Shown one piece after another: positions 21,756 through 32,568 of a stretch of DNA of 64,000 bases. Made by a program: the position numbers and the translations under genes. The DNA comes from Amanita rubescens (Eukaryota; Basidiomycota; Agaricomycetes; Agaricales; Amanitaceae). Below the pieces are notes generated by a model, which was given only the letters and a program-made list of their open reading frames with translations, did no database searches and was not told the DNA's origin. The stretch lies in contig WION01000033.1 in NCBI GenBank assembly GCA_015039365.1, forward strand, positions 267,247-331,246, written 5' to 3'. How positions within the stretch are numbered: position 1 is the first letter of the stretch; each line of letters starts with the position of its first letter.

Positions 21756-22617
21756 TAGTGTTTAAAAGTCCGGTTCGGTCCGGTTTTTCATGCTATTTTT
21801 GGCACAACCGGACCCCGACCGGTTTTTCGGACTTTCCCATTTGGGTGCAACCGGACCAAAACCGGTGAAAACCGGTCTTGCAGCATTGCCAGCAGGCTGC
21901 GCAACCGGTCGCAACCGGTTTTCACTCAAAACTGCTTATGTAATAGTGAAAAATCGAATTTTAATAATATATAAGTAGATGACATCCTAAAATGCCAAAG
22001 TAGGCTATGTTGTGGGCATTGAATATGTCATTTTTCAAGATCTGACAGTTACTAAAGGAATACAAGGGGCTGCATGGGTGGATGCGTAAATGAGCACTTG
22101 GATGACATTGCCAAAATTAGCTAAAGTGATGTCATTTGCTAAAATTAGACTAAAGCAAATCAAGCAATGTCATTGATATGTTATATAAGTGCACTAAGCT
22201 TATTCTAAGGGGTTTGAGGCTATGTTGTAGGCAATAGATATGTTAATTTTTGAGATCTGACAGTCATTACATTAATACAAGGGGTTGCATAGGTGGATGC
22301 ACAAATGGGAGCCCCGATGATGTTGCTAAAATTAGTGCAACTTCTAATTTTAGTAGCGTCATCCGACTACCCACTGGCCAATCCACCCCTCTAACCCTCC
22401 AAACGGTTGCCGAAAAAGACCGGTTGCAACCGGTTTTGCAACCGGTCTTTGACATCTGGCCCAAATCCTCGGACCGAAACCGTTTTGAGGCTGTAGGTGG
22501 CAAAACCGGCAACCGCGGTTCGGTTGCAACCGGCAACCGCGGTTCGGTTGCAACCGATACCGGTCCGGTCCGGTTACCGGTTTTTTGCCGGTCCTTTAAC
22601 CGGACTTTAAAACACTA
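21756..22617. mobile_element. hAT-type non-autonomous element (MITE), 862 bp, with 8-bp TSD
   Basis: Terminal inverted repeats start TAGTGTTTAAAAGTCCGGTT on the left and TAGTGTTTTAAAGTCCGGTT on the right, fitting the YARNG start of hAT elements. An 8-bp direct duplication TCAGTTTG lies at 21,748-21,755 and 22,618-22,625. Subterminal regions are packed with AACCGGT/ACCGGTT motifs. The core holds a tandem duplication of about 210 bp (units near 22,000 and 22,210 sharing GATCTGACAGT and GGTGGATGC). There is no transposase. The insertion is in a simple-repeat array and is absent from the right arm. Confidence 0.85.
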
Positions 22618-22900
22618 TCAGTTTGTTCGTTCATTCATTCATTCATTCATTCATTCATTGAATTTCATTCATCCGTTCACCCAGTGTCCGCCCACCCGCC
22701 CAGCGTTCATTCGCGCGGTTGTTCATTTGTTCATTCCTCCATTTGCTCCTCCATTTGTTCCTTCATTTTCATTCGCTCATCTGTTCCCTTGCTCATTTGT
22801 TCGTTTGTGCTTTCATTTGTTTGTTTGTGCTTTCATTTGTTCGTTTGTTCACTCATTTGTTCATTTGTTCACTCGTTTGTTCATTCGTTCATTCGTTCAG
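22618..22900. repeat. (ATTC)n and TTTGTTCATTCG-type microsatellite
   Basis: Runs of CATTCATTCATTC followed by degenerate TTCATTTGTTCGTTTG units. Overlapping Phe/His/Ser-rich ORFs here are shadows of the repeat. Confidence 0.8.
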
Positions 22901-22989
22901 ACAAGTTAATTTTTTTACACTATAATGCCCATACCATGGTAATAATGAACGAAGGATAATATGATGTGGGATTATTATTCAGCAACACT

Positions 22990-23509
22990 GAACAATCTTG
23001 GCCAAGCTCCGCCAGTCCCACATCACGAGTGAGACGATAAATGATTCAAACGAACTTGGGCAGGTTTTTTATGATATCATTTTCTTTGGAGAAGATGACC
23101 CCAGCTCGGTCGAAGAATCCAATGCGAAACTTTGCAGAGTATATGACGACTCCAACAACAGCAGCATTTAACGGACGAGAAGAGACAATTACGTTAGCAT
23201 AATCCACAGCTTGTGCTGTCATCTTCTTCACGGTTTCTTCGGCCTTGCCTCCGTTAAGTCTGCCTTTACCGTGACGATGAAAGACGAAAGCTGGTGACGA
23301 AACATTTCATGCTTCTTTATGTCCGCCAGATCAGCGCTAGGAGGAATGTCTAGCACTCCGAAATCACGGTTAATACAAGGAAGCGATTTGCCATCGTCCC
23401 AAAGTTTGCCAGATGACATCGCCACTACCTGCCGATCATCAGCAAAAATCCTGGATTTGCTTATGTGCTTAGGCACTTGAAATGCCTTTTTTGCCTTAGC
23501 AACCAACAT
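22990..23509 (-). pseudogene. FunK1-type fungal protein kinase, N-lobe-region fragment with stop and frameshift
   Basis: Minus-strand reading gives FADDRQ, LPCINRDFGVLDIP, KKHEMFRHQLSSFIV, then after a frame change near 23,230 AVDYANVIVSSRPLNAAVVG, RIGFFDRAGVIFS, LPKFV, then a TGA at 23,046-23,048, then IIYRLTRDVGLAELGQD in the same frame. The order matches FunK1 kinases, a family expanded in Agaricomycetes, where an Arg is expected at the stop (CGA to TGA). The catalytic loop and the rest are missing, so the copy is dead. It lies downstream of, and on the same strand as, the truncated kinase-like 5' exons at 24,331-24,723 and may be their remainder. Confidence 0.6.
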
Positions 23510-23529
23510 GCATAAGACACCAGGCTATA

Positions 23530-24274
23530 TTATAAGTCCATTAAGACCATTGATAATGTTCACCTCCACCTCAAGGTGCTAAGTGCATAAGTCCTCAGCA
23601 CATTTGGTGCATCAAAAAGCGAAAATTGCGAATATCTCTTGAACTAAGCCATATTTGGCAATTCTAAAATTAGATTTGACATTTTTGGCATTGTGGGCAC
23701 CTTTTTGCCGATTTTTAAGTCACGTGATTTGCTTACATAATACAAAACACGTGACATGGTCCGTGCACCAACCCCCAGGTATATAAGGAGGGCCTTTATT
23801 TCATATCCCCCCCCATCTCCGCTTTTTCCTAAGTTCATATAAGTACTACTAATACTAGTAATAAGTAGAATAAGTAGAATAAGTAGAAAGTTAGAGATAA
23901 GCAAAAATAAGTATGACATAAATGGAATTATTTTTTTGCTATTTCTTTTGTTTTCTAAGGAGTGAACAAGGCAACTCAAAAAGTCCAAAAGTCAAAGCTG
24001 ATGCAAGCAGTAGCCTGGTCCAGTTTGATTTTCAAAACATTGAAAATAAGTCAGATAAGGCTGAAAAAAGGTGGGGGGGGGTGCCTTATTTTGACTTATT
24101 TTAAAAAATAAGTCATCAGATAAGACCAAGATTTGACACCTTGAAAGTTACTTATTGTACTTATTTAAGACCAAAAAAGTGCAAAAGTACTGATAAGTAA
24201 AATCAGATTTTTCCTGATGATGATATGTGCGCGTTGATGATCCACCAAGGTCTTGTTCAATAACTCGACATAGA
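23530..24274. other. AT-rich block, possibly an LTR remnant
   Basis: Contains a TATA-like TATATAAGGAGGGCC at about 23,777, a C8 run, repeated AATAAGTAG units and repeated AAAATAAGTCA motifs. The layout recalls a retrotransposon LTR promoter, but no partner LTR, primer-binding site or target duplication was identified. Left-arm specific; arm homology restarts at 24,275. Confidence 0.3.
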
Positions 24275-24330
24275 GTAGCCTTTTAAATGAATACGAATAT
24301 CGTTCCAGATCGGGACAACATTTAACTCAC

Positions 24331-24723
24331 CAAGAGGAGCATACATTCCTTTTTCATCTGAATTACTAATGGCTTTCTTGAGAATCTCGAACTGGCTTCT
24401 GTGAATGGTTCTTAAATTAGTCACTAGGCGATTTACTGTGTCCTGTGGGACTTCAAATATTCGAAGGACATTCTTGAGCACATCGTCTCTGTCGAAAATG
24501 ACGCGGTTTACAAGATCCTCTTTCAACATTCCGCCGGTGGAGTTGGTATCATATGAAGAAGCAAAGTTGGTCACTGATCCAGCATATAGCTTCTGTGGTG
24601 GTTGCATATCTGTTGAGGGTTGCCGATAGCCTTGCATGGCAAATAAGTCAGATCTGGGAGTAAGTGTGGCGTAGTCGAGATCTTGAACAAAGACGATTGA
24701 GAGCTGGCAGTGTTGGATGACAT
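24331..24723 (-). pseudogene. 5' exons of an unidentified, possibly FunK1-kinase-like gene (left-arm copy)
   Basis: Two exons (24,695-24,723 and 24,331-24,653) join across a 41-nt intron to give about 117 codons beginning MSSNTASSQSSDLFAMQGY. The C-terminal half is helical and charged (LKEDLVNRVIFDRDDVLKNV, RTIHRSQFEILKKAI) and ends in MYAPLG at a GTGAGT donor. No downstream exon follows directly. In FunK1 kinases a similar MYxPL segment precedes the N-lobe, and a FunK1 fragment lies 0.8 kb further on the same strand. I infer a kinase gene interrupted in both arms. The right-arm copy differs by one Val/Ala. Confidence 0.45.
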
Positions 24724-25063
24724 GGTAGTTCGTACATAAAAACACATCGTACTGTAAATTACATTGGAGTCCTTATCTCGTCCAAATTTGTTACAAACTG
24801 TATTTTTAATGGTTGGCAACCAGTCCGCCACGAAGGCGGCAAAGGGGTATAAGAAGGTGCAACCTTTTCTGAACTGCTACTCCAGTGACGGTGAAACTGG
24901 AAGAGGAACAGCGTGGCATACAAACACATACAAACGAAAGCGGAAGGATACTATCGACATCTTTTTTGACTATTCATACAGGAACCAACCACCAACACAA
25001 CTCGGATTTTTACCTGGGAACAGATATCAGCAAGAAATTTGCGAGGGACGCTGAGACGGTGGC

Positions 25064-25627
25064 TTACCATGCGCGTTGGGCCACCATGGCCTTCACCTCA
25101 TTTGCAACGTGCGTCATCCTCGCCACACCCTCATCTGACAATATATCGAAATTCCATCGTGCAGCAGGTGCAACGTCGTTCATGCGCTCGACATCCGGAG
25201 GAATGCGGGGAGGGTCCAAGACGTTGTCGTCGCGGGTGTATGAGTAAAAGCAGAGGCGGGTCCCAAGGGCGCTCACGCCATGTATGACGGGAAGTTCCAC
25301 TACATCCGCAAGATCGAAGAACCGTGTCCTCATCTGGTCGTCCGCGGCAGCGCGAGACGAGCGATGCGTGTAGTCCCCAGGAGGCTTGATTTCAAGGAAG
25401 AATACAGGGTGAAACGCCCTTTGGACGATGAAGACCGTGGTGAAGTCGATGGACCAGCCCTCAGGCGGTCGCTTGAACTGAGGCGATATCATGTAGTTGT
25501 CGGTGGGTGGAAATAGGTATGTCAGGAGGGTGTTGTATGGTCCATAGAACAGCGATTCATCGGTTGCGCCGTTAACCCCTCCAGGGATAGCCTCAAACGT
25601 ATTGGAGACATAGGCTGGCCACGGCAT
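25064..25627 (-). CDS. PD-(D/E)XK-like small fungal protein (left-arm copy)
   Basis: Single-exon 187-aa protein; the ATG at 25,627 is preferred because [17 protein letters not shown] is a natural start and upstream in-frame sequence is low quality. The arrangement [10 protein letters not shown], then about 14 residues later [10 protein letters not shown], then [13 protein letters not shown] resembles the D...ExK...Q core of restriction-endonuclease-like folds in Basidiomycete hypothetical proteins, followed by [20 protein letters not shown]. Whether it cleaves DNA is unknown; no partner methylase or DNA-binding domain is attached. It is transcribed away from the TPR gene, with about 1 kb between start codons. 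Protein sequence is identical in the right arm. Confidence 0.6.
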   Translation of the reverse strand: MPWPAYVSNTFEAIPGGVNGATDESLFYGPYNTLLTYLFPPTDNYMISPQFKRPPEGWSIDFTTVFIVQRAFHPVFFLEIKPPGDYTHRSSRAAADDQMRTRFFDLADVVELPVIHGVSALGTRLCFYSYTRDDNVLDPPRIPPDVERMNDVAPAARWNFDILSDEGVARMTHVANEVKAMVAQRAW

Positions 25628-26628
25628 TCTGGTTGCTGTTGCTGTGGGAGGTGACGGTACGTTGGAAAGAAGGAATGCTACAGTCCGGGTCACAGGCGTC
25701 ACAAAGTCACGTGCCCCTCGGGAGCGCAGGCAGGGGGCGCGCCTCGCAACGCCGTTACCTCTCCAAATCATCCAAGACCTCCTCGAAACTCAAACAATCT
25801 CCTCCTGCTCTCACATATTTTCATGGATCGAATTTCGCGTAGACAGACTAACAAAAAAAAAAAGATATGGTCCCTTAGAAGGAAAAGCCCTTATAATGCT
25901 CCGCACCCTGAACGAACTGCTACGACGCTTATCGAAAATGGGAAGCAAGAATACAGAGTTCTGTGGAAGAATCTTGATGTTCCTCAGTAGTGTGTTTCCT
26001 TTGGGCGAGAGAAGCGGAGTCAACTTGAGAGGCGAGTACGGGCCAGCTTGGGATGGTCCAACAACGAAATGATGTCATCGGCAAAAGAAACGCAGCGTCC
26101 CTGGCCACGAATTCGTCAACAGACTATAAACGACTCCTTAGGAAATCGTAAACTAAAGCGCAATCACTCAGCGAACCCTCCTATAGCTCGCATACCAGCA
26201 ACAATCCTCTTATACTCCTTTAATAATTCTTTCACCTCGCTCAATTTCAAATCGTCCTCCGTGCACTCCAAAAACCTCTGGTTAGGAGGCGGTATTCGTA
26301 TTGAGGTGAGGGATGCCACAAATTGGAGACCACAACGGAAAGTGCCGTTTCTGCCAGTTGAATTTATGGTTCGATCCCAACAACAGCCACGCTACAAGAC
26401 TCAAGTACCTCTCTGTATTCTAACACTATGATCTGTTGTGCAATATCGTGTAAAGGCGGTGTAGAGCCTTTCATGCTGCCGCCGATTCATTGGAAGAAGC
26501 AACTTGAAATTTGAATTACTATGAAGGGAAACCATTTGCAATCGCATCGCTTCGTCCCCATTAGGTGCGCTGTCACCTACTATATGAACCTGGCTCCTCC
26601 CGTCCTTTGACATTAAAAGCAGCGTTTC
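25628..26628. other. Region between divergent genes, conserved in both arms
   Basis: Probable bidirectional promoter region. Plus-strand ORFs at 25,644-26,072 and 26,048-26,431 and minus-strand ORFs at 25,811-26,023 and 26,401-26,757 have no recognised features. An A-rich run of 11 bases lies near 25,852. Confidence 0.35.
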
Positions 26629-29469
26629 ATGCCTCCTAGGATGTTCCAGCTGTTGCGGAGGCTCCGCGGTCCAAGATCGGCCCCAACAGATGCGGCTCCT
26701 TCCTCTGCATCTCCCGAGATCGCTACAAGCCACCATCCTAATCCTCCAATCCCACAACTATTCCAACCGCCTCAGCAACCATATTCGGACTCCATTCAAG
26801 ATGGCGCCGGCGGTTCACACTGGGATGCTGCCCTTGCACTTCCTTCCATACTCACCGACATCCGTAGTCTTCCTCCCGGCCTCGTGGGTCCTCTCTCTCA
26901 AGTCGCCGATGTAGTGTCAAGCACCGTTGAGGCCGTGAAGCTCATGCGTGAGAACAAGGACGAATGCGCACACCTACTATCTCGAGTTGTGAGGCATCTC
27001 CGGGCGCTGGTAGCTACTATGAGGGGGAGCAACGTATCGTTTACGGATGGCACGCCAATAGCAGTGTGTCTTATTGCTCTCAAAAGGTACATATTCTGTC
27101 ACCCTTGCACGTCTTCCATGCTAAAGAGTCTGTTCTGGCAGCAACTTGATGGCAATCCGAGATGATGCAGAACGATGGTCCCGTTTGAGTATTTTGGATA
27201 GCCTGTTCAAGCGGGAGAGAATTAAGACGGCTATATTGATGCATAGGGATAATTTAAACGACTGTTTTGCAGCATTTCAAGTACGCCCCTGCCGTATCCT
27301 GACTAATTTGAAGCTTGGGGGCACTGAGATGACGATGCAGATGGTGGCGGCAATAAAAATGGCGAATTACGTGGATCGAGCTGACGCGAGCGCGGTTTCC
27401 GGTGCACAAACGGCGACGACAGCTCAAAGTAGCGGAGAAGGGGGACAGGAGACGTTTGATGATGCCGTGCGTAATTTATCGCTTAGGATCGTGTTCTTGT
27501 ATAACATCAACCCCCTTTTCTAGTCTTCGATCTATTCGACGAGTGTCCATGACCTCCTGCAGCGCCCAGCAGGTCAGGCAATATTCGAGCAAATCGGAGT
27601 CGCTATTCAGGGACGGCTAGAAGAGATCAGATTACAATCCATCTCGAAGCGTCCTGGCCCCGGGTGCGTATAATTCTACGTTTCATGAAATCGATATTAG
27701 ACGCTGATACAAACCTGATACGAGACAGATCTCCAGCAGTGATCCAACTGCACACTGCGTACGATCGGGATGTCTGGTATCTCAGCAGCCAAATCTCGGA
27801 GCTTACACTGGAGAGCCGTACTATCCTATCAGACATTGCTGTCAATACAGGAACCGGAACGCAACCTGTAGGATGGGAAACCCACCGTCCGCAGACAGGG
27901 GATCCAACGCGACAGCTTCGTGAAACTGTGATGATGACAATGCAGCTTCTGATTGAGCTGCGAAGTATCGGCGAGAAGAAGGTGGATGCGACAATGCTGG
28001 CTGACAAAATGCTCGAGTTGTCATTGAATTTGGGGGATTTGGGCCTTTGGGACGAAGGGTTTGCAGTGGGGACGATCGCGATGGTGCTATGTCGGGCTGG
28101 ACAAGACATGGTACGGATTGCTATGTCGCTGAATGGCCTTTCCCATCATCTCTCTCGCCTTGGCCGGTGGGAGGAGGCGCTGGAGATAATTGAGGAGGCT
28201 GTGAGCATCTTTAGGAAACTGGCCGCGGATCGACCAGATGCATTCCTCCCGGATCTCGCTCACTCGCTCAACACCCTCTCTAATCGTCTTTCTGGGCTCG
28301 GCCGCCGAGAGGAATCACTCCAGATGATTGAAGAGTCTGTGAGTATCCACAGAAAGCTAGCAGCGGATCGACCAGATGCATTCCTCCCGGATCTCGCTCA
28401 CTCGCTCAACACCCTCTCTAATTGTCTTTCTGATCTTGGCCGGTGGGAGCAGGTGCTGGAGATAATTGAGGAGGCTATGAGCATCTTCAGGAAACTAGCC
28501 GCGGATCGACCAGATGCATTCCTCCCGGATCTCGCTCGCTCGCTCAACACCCTCTCTAATCGTCTTTCTGATCTTGGCCGGTGGGAGCAGACGCTGGAGA
28601 TAATTGAGGAGGCTATGAGCATCTTCAGGAAACTAGCCGCGGATCGACCAGATGCATTCCTCCCGGATCTCGCTCGCTCGCTCAACACCCTCTCTAATCG
28701 TCTTTCTGGTCTCGGCCGCCGAGAGGAATCACTCCAGATGATTGAAGAGTCTGTGAGTATCCACAGAAAGCTAGCTGCGGATCGACCAGATGCATTCCTC
28801 CCGGATCTCGCTCGCTCGCTCAACACCCTCTCTAATCGTCTTTCTGGTCTCGGCCGCCGAGAGGAATCACTCCAGATGATTGAAGAGTCTGTGAGTATCC
28901 ACAGAAAGCTAGCTGCGGATCAACCAGATGCATTCCTCCCGGATCTCGCTCGCTCGCTCAACACCCTCTCTAATCGTCTTTCTGGTCTCGGCCGCCGAGA
29001 GGAATCACTCCAGATGATTGAAGAGTCTGTGAGTATCCACAGAAAGCTAGCTGCGGATCAACCAGATGCATTCCTCCTGGATCTCGCTCGCTCGCTCAAC
29101 ACCCTCTCTAATCGTCTTTCTGGTCTCGGCCGCCGAGAGGAATCACTCCAGATGATTGAAGAGTCTGTGAGTATCCACAGAAAGCTAGCTGCGGATCGAC
29201 CAGATGCATTCCTCCTGGATCTCGCTCGCTCGCTCAACACCCTCTCTGATTGTCTTTCTGGTCTCGGCCGCCGAGAGGAATCACTCCAGATGATTGAAGA
29301 GTCTGTGAGTATCCACAGAAAGCTAGCCGCGGATCGACCAGATGTGAAAGATGGCAGTGGTGTTGCCCGTGAAATCCTGCCAGCACCGGGGGCGGCGTTA
29401 CCCAGCCTCGAGCTGACCACGGAGAGGGCGGTACGCAAATCCTTCGTAAAATGTTGGGAACATTTTTAG
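26629..29469 (+). CDS. Helical-bundle (MLKL/HeLo-like?) protein with TPR array (left-arm copy)
   Basis: Five exons, 26,629-27,086, 27,142-27,280, 27,341-27,466, 27,524-27,663 and 27,729-29,469, give about 867 aa. The second intron is least certain because the frame stays open through it. Residues 1-60 are Pro-rich. About 60-250 are amphipathic helices (LSQVADVVSSTVEAVKLMRE, CAHLLSRVVRHLRALVATM) resembling the four-helix domains at the N-termini of fungal STAND and MLKL-like cell-death proteins; this is a weak resemblance. From about residue 438 there are eight full and one partial 46-residue TPR-like units (SLNTLSNRLSGLGRREESLQ). No NACHT or kinase domain intervenes. The right copy has one unit fewer. 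Confidence 0.65.
28180..29343 (+). repeat. Coding tandem repeat, 138-bp unit, 8.4 copies (left arm)
   Basis: Nearly identical 138-bp units encode TPR-like motifs. Two unit flavours alternate: type A ends RWEQ/RWEE and reads IIEEAMSIFRKL, type B ends RREES and reads MIEESVSIHRKL. The last three type-B units are almost identical, indicating recent duplication. Confidence 0.9.
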
Positions 29470-29642
29470 TTGAATTCTTCCATGACGACGCTGGACATCA
29501 CAGTGTCCCATCAGAACTTCAACTAGATTGGAGATGGGCGAATGGTGAGAGTAGTCATGGTTACCGCGTGACCCTGTGCCAATCATGGGGTCACGTAGTT
29601 ACTCTCCACGGACCATAACGATACACATCAGCCTCGTTCACG

Positions 29643-30354
29643 ATGGCACAGAACGCAGATGAAAAGTATGCGCTTGGCACTGTTTCTCACAACATTGAAC
29701 AGGGCGCTAATGACAAGCGCTTAATGCGCTAAACAGCTGCATTTTTTGCAAAATTGTCCAAGGTGTCGGTGCTGGCCTCGTCTTTGTTCCAGCGTACTCA
29801 CTACTTCGATAGGCACAATTCCATGTTTCAGAGTACTCGAAACTGAACACAGGCAAGTATGCATAGGCTCTATCTAATCGATGCGACGGTCCTGATGTAT
29901 TACTTGCAGTGTTGCTTTTCTTGACATAAATCCTGTGTCGGAGGGTCATACACAGGTTATACCAAAATGTGCGTGTTACACGTCCGCTTAATTGAAACCA
30001 AACCTACAATAGTCGTCACAATGTCAGACCACGCCAGAACTATCGCTGATCTTCCAGATGAATACCTATGCGATATCGGCCCAGTCGTCAAGAAGGTCGC
30101 TATTGCCACCGGAGCAGAGAATTACAACGTGGTACAGGTGTGCTAGGACTTGCTCTCTCCGACGTCTACTTAATTCATAATAGAACAACGGGAGACTGGC
30201 GTTCCAGCACGTCGATCATGTACACTTCCACGTTATTCCCAAGACATCTCCAACGGACGGTCTCGTTATGGATATTGAGAAGAACTGGCCGATTAAGAAA
30301 GTTAGCAAGGAAGATCTCGAGGCGATCTTGCAGAAACTGAAAGCCAAAATCTGA
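29643..30354 (+). CDS. HIT-family nucleotide phosphoramidase, HNT1/HINT-like (left-arm copy)
   Basis: Six phase-consistent exons: 29,643-29,665, 29,737-29,762, 29,813-29,852, 29,910-29,968, 30,028-30,137 and 30,184-30,354, giving 142 aa. The third intron has a GC-AG boundary (GCAAGT donor). The protein starts MAQNADENCIFCKIVQG with the Cys pair found in many HINT proteins, has VAFLDINPVSEGHTQVIPK, and the histidine triad H98-V-H100-F-H102 followed by VIPK. Members hydrolyse adenosine 5'-phosphoramidates and aminoacyl-adenylates through the middle histidine. Length fits the family. It follows the TPR gene on the same strand by 174 bp. A full copy is in the right arm and a truncated third copy at 60,905-61,558. 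Confidence 0.85.
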
Positions 30355-30991
30355 TTGTTTGATCATGAAAGTAGGAAAGATGTATCACTGATGCAATGGA
30401 TCGCTACAAAAAAATCATTACTATTGTTTTCGGTTCGTGGTTCCCAATTTCGGCAATGAGGACATGAATGTAATTTGCGCATGTGTCATTGGCATCTGAT
30501 TGCAGAGTTGCAAACCCACGGACACATTCGATCAATCCGCAGTGTTCGCAGCAACGCTGATGATCGTCCAATGTCGATCCACTGATGTCACAGGTGTATT
30601 AATTGCTACTTTGTCGTGTGTGACTGTACAAGCTTCTGCATGTGGGTCAAGATGAACTTGAATGTTCGTATGCTGTACGAATAATAGCAAATGGCATTGC
30701 AGTGACTGACACGCGGGTAAAGGGCTCATGTCACCTCAACCACCTGCCTTTCATCTCATCGCCGGGTTCCTGGCCAGCGCAGAGGAAACGATAAGCCACG
30801 ATTGAAAGATTACCTAAAGGGCTTTAAGCAGACGTCCATCTGGAATTTTGTTAAAATATTGTACGTGCCGACGAACACGCAAGATCTTGGATATGAGTAT
30901 AAACTCTCCAGGCTAGTTGGGACTCTGGTCGGTGCAAGAAATCATCGTCCTCTCCCGTCGCTCATTGCGCCACTTAGGCTTGATCCTCGGT
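30355..30991. other. Intergenic, conserved between arms
   Basis: Nothing coding recognised. A 65-codon minus ORF at 30,532-30,729 is preserved in the other arm but the whole region is nearly identical, so this is not evidence of coding. Confidence 0.4.
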
Positions 30992-31330
30992 ATGGTCCAT
31001 TCAACACCCGGGCTGCGCTACTTAGCTAGCGGAGCAATATAGGGCTTGGCCGTAAAACACTTGTTGAACAGGACTTTCGGTGCTCATTCCCACGTCGACG
31101 GTCATCGTTGGATCGCTTGCCTTTTATCCAGACAGTCATACGCCCCCTATGGAAAGAATGGAGAGATAGGCTTGCTGAGGTTGTCACAGGGAAATCGTTC
31201 AGAAACCTTGATATTGTTCAAAAATTGAAAGAAGATCAAGAGATTGGATATCCAAGTATGTGCAATCCTGCAGAATTTCCGCCTCGTAAATCTGCGAATG
31301 AATAATCATCTTCCCTGCAGGTGAGCGCAA
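30992..31330 (+). pseudogene. P450 pseudogene, 5' part (left arm), cut by the 8.9 kb block
   Basis: Starts MVHSTPVLRYLA, like the functional P450 start [14 protein letters not shown], but soon hits a TAG and later frameshifts; PLWKEWRDRL and GKSFRNLDIVQKLKE remain recognisable. Homology to the continuous pseudogene in the right arm stops right at the intron/exon boundary CTGCAGGTGA at about 31,330, where the inserted block begins. The matching 3' part lies at 40,228-40,437. Confidence 0.8.
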
Positions 31331-31672
31331 GAGAGCATAGCGTCGTCAAAAGATGCACAGGACAAGGCCCAAAAGCAAGGGATGATGTCCAGAACGAGGC
31401 AGATAAGGTCCGCGCGTTGGGATCCAAAATGGCAGAAACGGTGAATAGCGTGGAGGCTAAGGTTGTCACGATCGAGGACGAAGTAGGGAAGGCTCGTGCG
31501 CTCCTGAAGCGGGCCGTTTCAATTGCAGTAGAAGGGGAGATCGCTACGGCGGAGGAGTTAGTCAAGAATGCGTTAGATTCGTTGGGAGGTCTTGTTCAGG
31601 AACAGGTGAACGATTTGTCTTCGGTAGCAGATGAAGCGAGGGCGTCTGGGTGGAATTAGCAGTGAACCTGTA
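31331..31672 (+). pseudogene. Truncated C-terminal copy of the membrane coiled-coil gene
   Basis: Encodes ARDDVQNEADKVRALGSKMAE and the following coiled-coil region of the 7,270-8,527 gene, lacking the membrane part. A single G is missing near the end (GCGAGGG here, GCGAGGGG in the parent), which replaces the native C-terminus and gives an early stop. It is the first piece of the inserted block. Confidence 0.8.
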
Positions 31673-32560
31673 GTAGGCTCTGATCAGATTAGACTACCGT
31701 CAAACTCTGATTACGGTTCCCCGCTACTTCACTAGCCTACCGTATCGCTCTTCATGCATTTTTTCAAAAGCGAAAGTGAAAACTCTCTCCGACCTTCGAC
31801 CACGAAACAGTAGGCCGCCCCGATCTTCGCCGTGATAGTACGCTGCAGCGAGGCGCTCGTCTCCTGTATGGCGACCAATAAATGCTTTACGATAAAGTCC
31901 CTTGCTATCGGTGCGCTGAAACCTTAACTAGCACCTGACCAGGGGCATTCCTGTTGCAGGACACCAGGACCCCATTTGTCACCGTCCTGATTACGTCCAA
32001 CGAGGCAGATGTCCATTGCGCACGCCGTGACCATCGAGAAACAATCTTCTCCACTAACCATAGGAGACCCACTGGCCTATCTTTTGGCCTGATTACGTGC
32101 AACGAGGGCACATGTCCGTTGTGTATTTGGGCGACTACCACGAGGATCGGATTGAAGTTTTCCCAATGCACGCAACCCATTGCGCACGGGGCCACCATCG
32201 CGAAACAATCTTCACTATATCTCCATAGGACCTCAGCCTATCCTTTGACCTGATTACGTGCAAGAGGGCACATGTCCGCTGTGTATTTGGGCGACTATCA
32301 CGAAAATCGGATCGATATTCCATTAGTCACTGATACTTACACGAGACACTGCTTATGACCAGCAGAACGAGGCAGGCCATAATAAGATAGTTTGAGTCCG
32401 GTGTGGTAAAATTTTGTTACCGTGTACTGTCGCCGAGCAGGGCCAGGCTCATAGTATCGAGGTTGACGCGAGTTGACGCATGGTTAGGCGGGAAGATTGA
32501 CAATCGCATTGCACAAAGCAGGTGATGCACTGTCGGAGAGAAGTTGATACTAGGTAAATA
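31673..32560. other. Non-coding copy of 5.77-7.25 kb, without the KDZ fragment
   Basis: Two tandem versions of a motif of about 120 bp (GATTACGTGCAA, GGCCTATCTTTTGG, CATCGCGAAACAATCTTC) at about 31,990-32,130 and 32,140-32,310. No gene seen. Confidence 0.5.
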
Positions 32561-32568
32561 GCCTTCTT

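Noticed and set aside
28398..29438. Minus-strand ORFs rich in RRPRPERRLERVLSE, and their mirrors at 54,534-55,436
   Set aside because: Antisense shadows of the 138-bp TPR units.
30068..30340. 90-codon ORF overlapping the HIT gene
   Set aside because: Wrong frame reading through an intron; the spliced HIT frame has the histidine triad.
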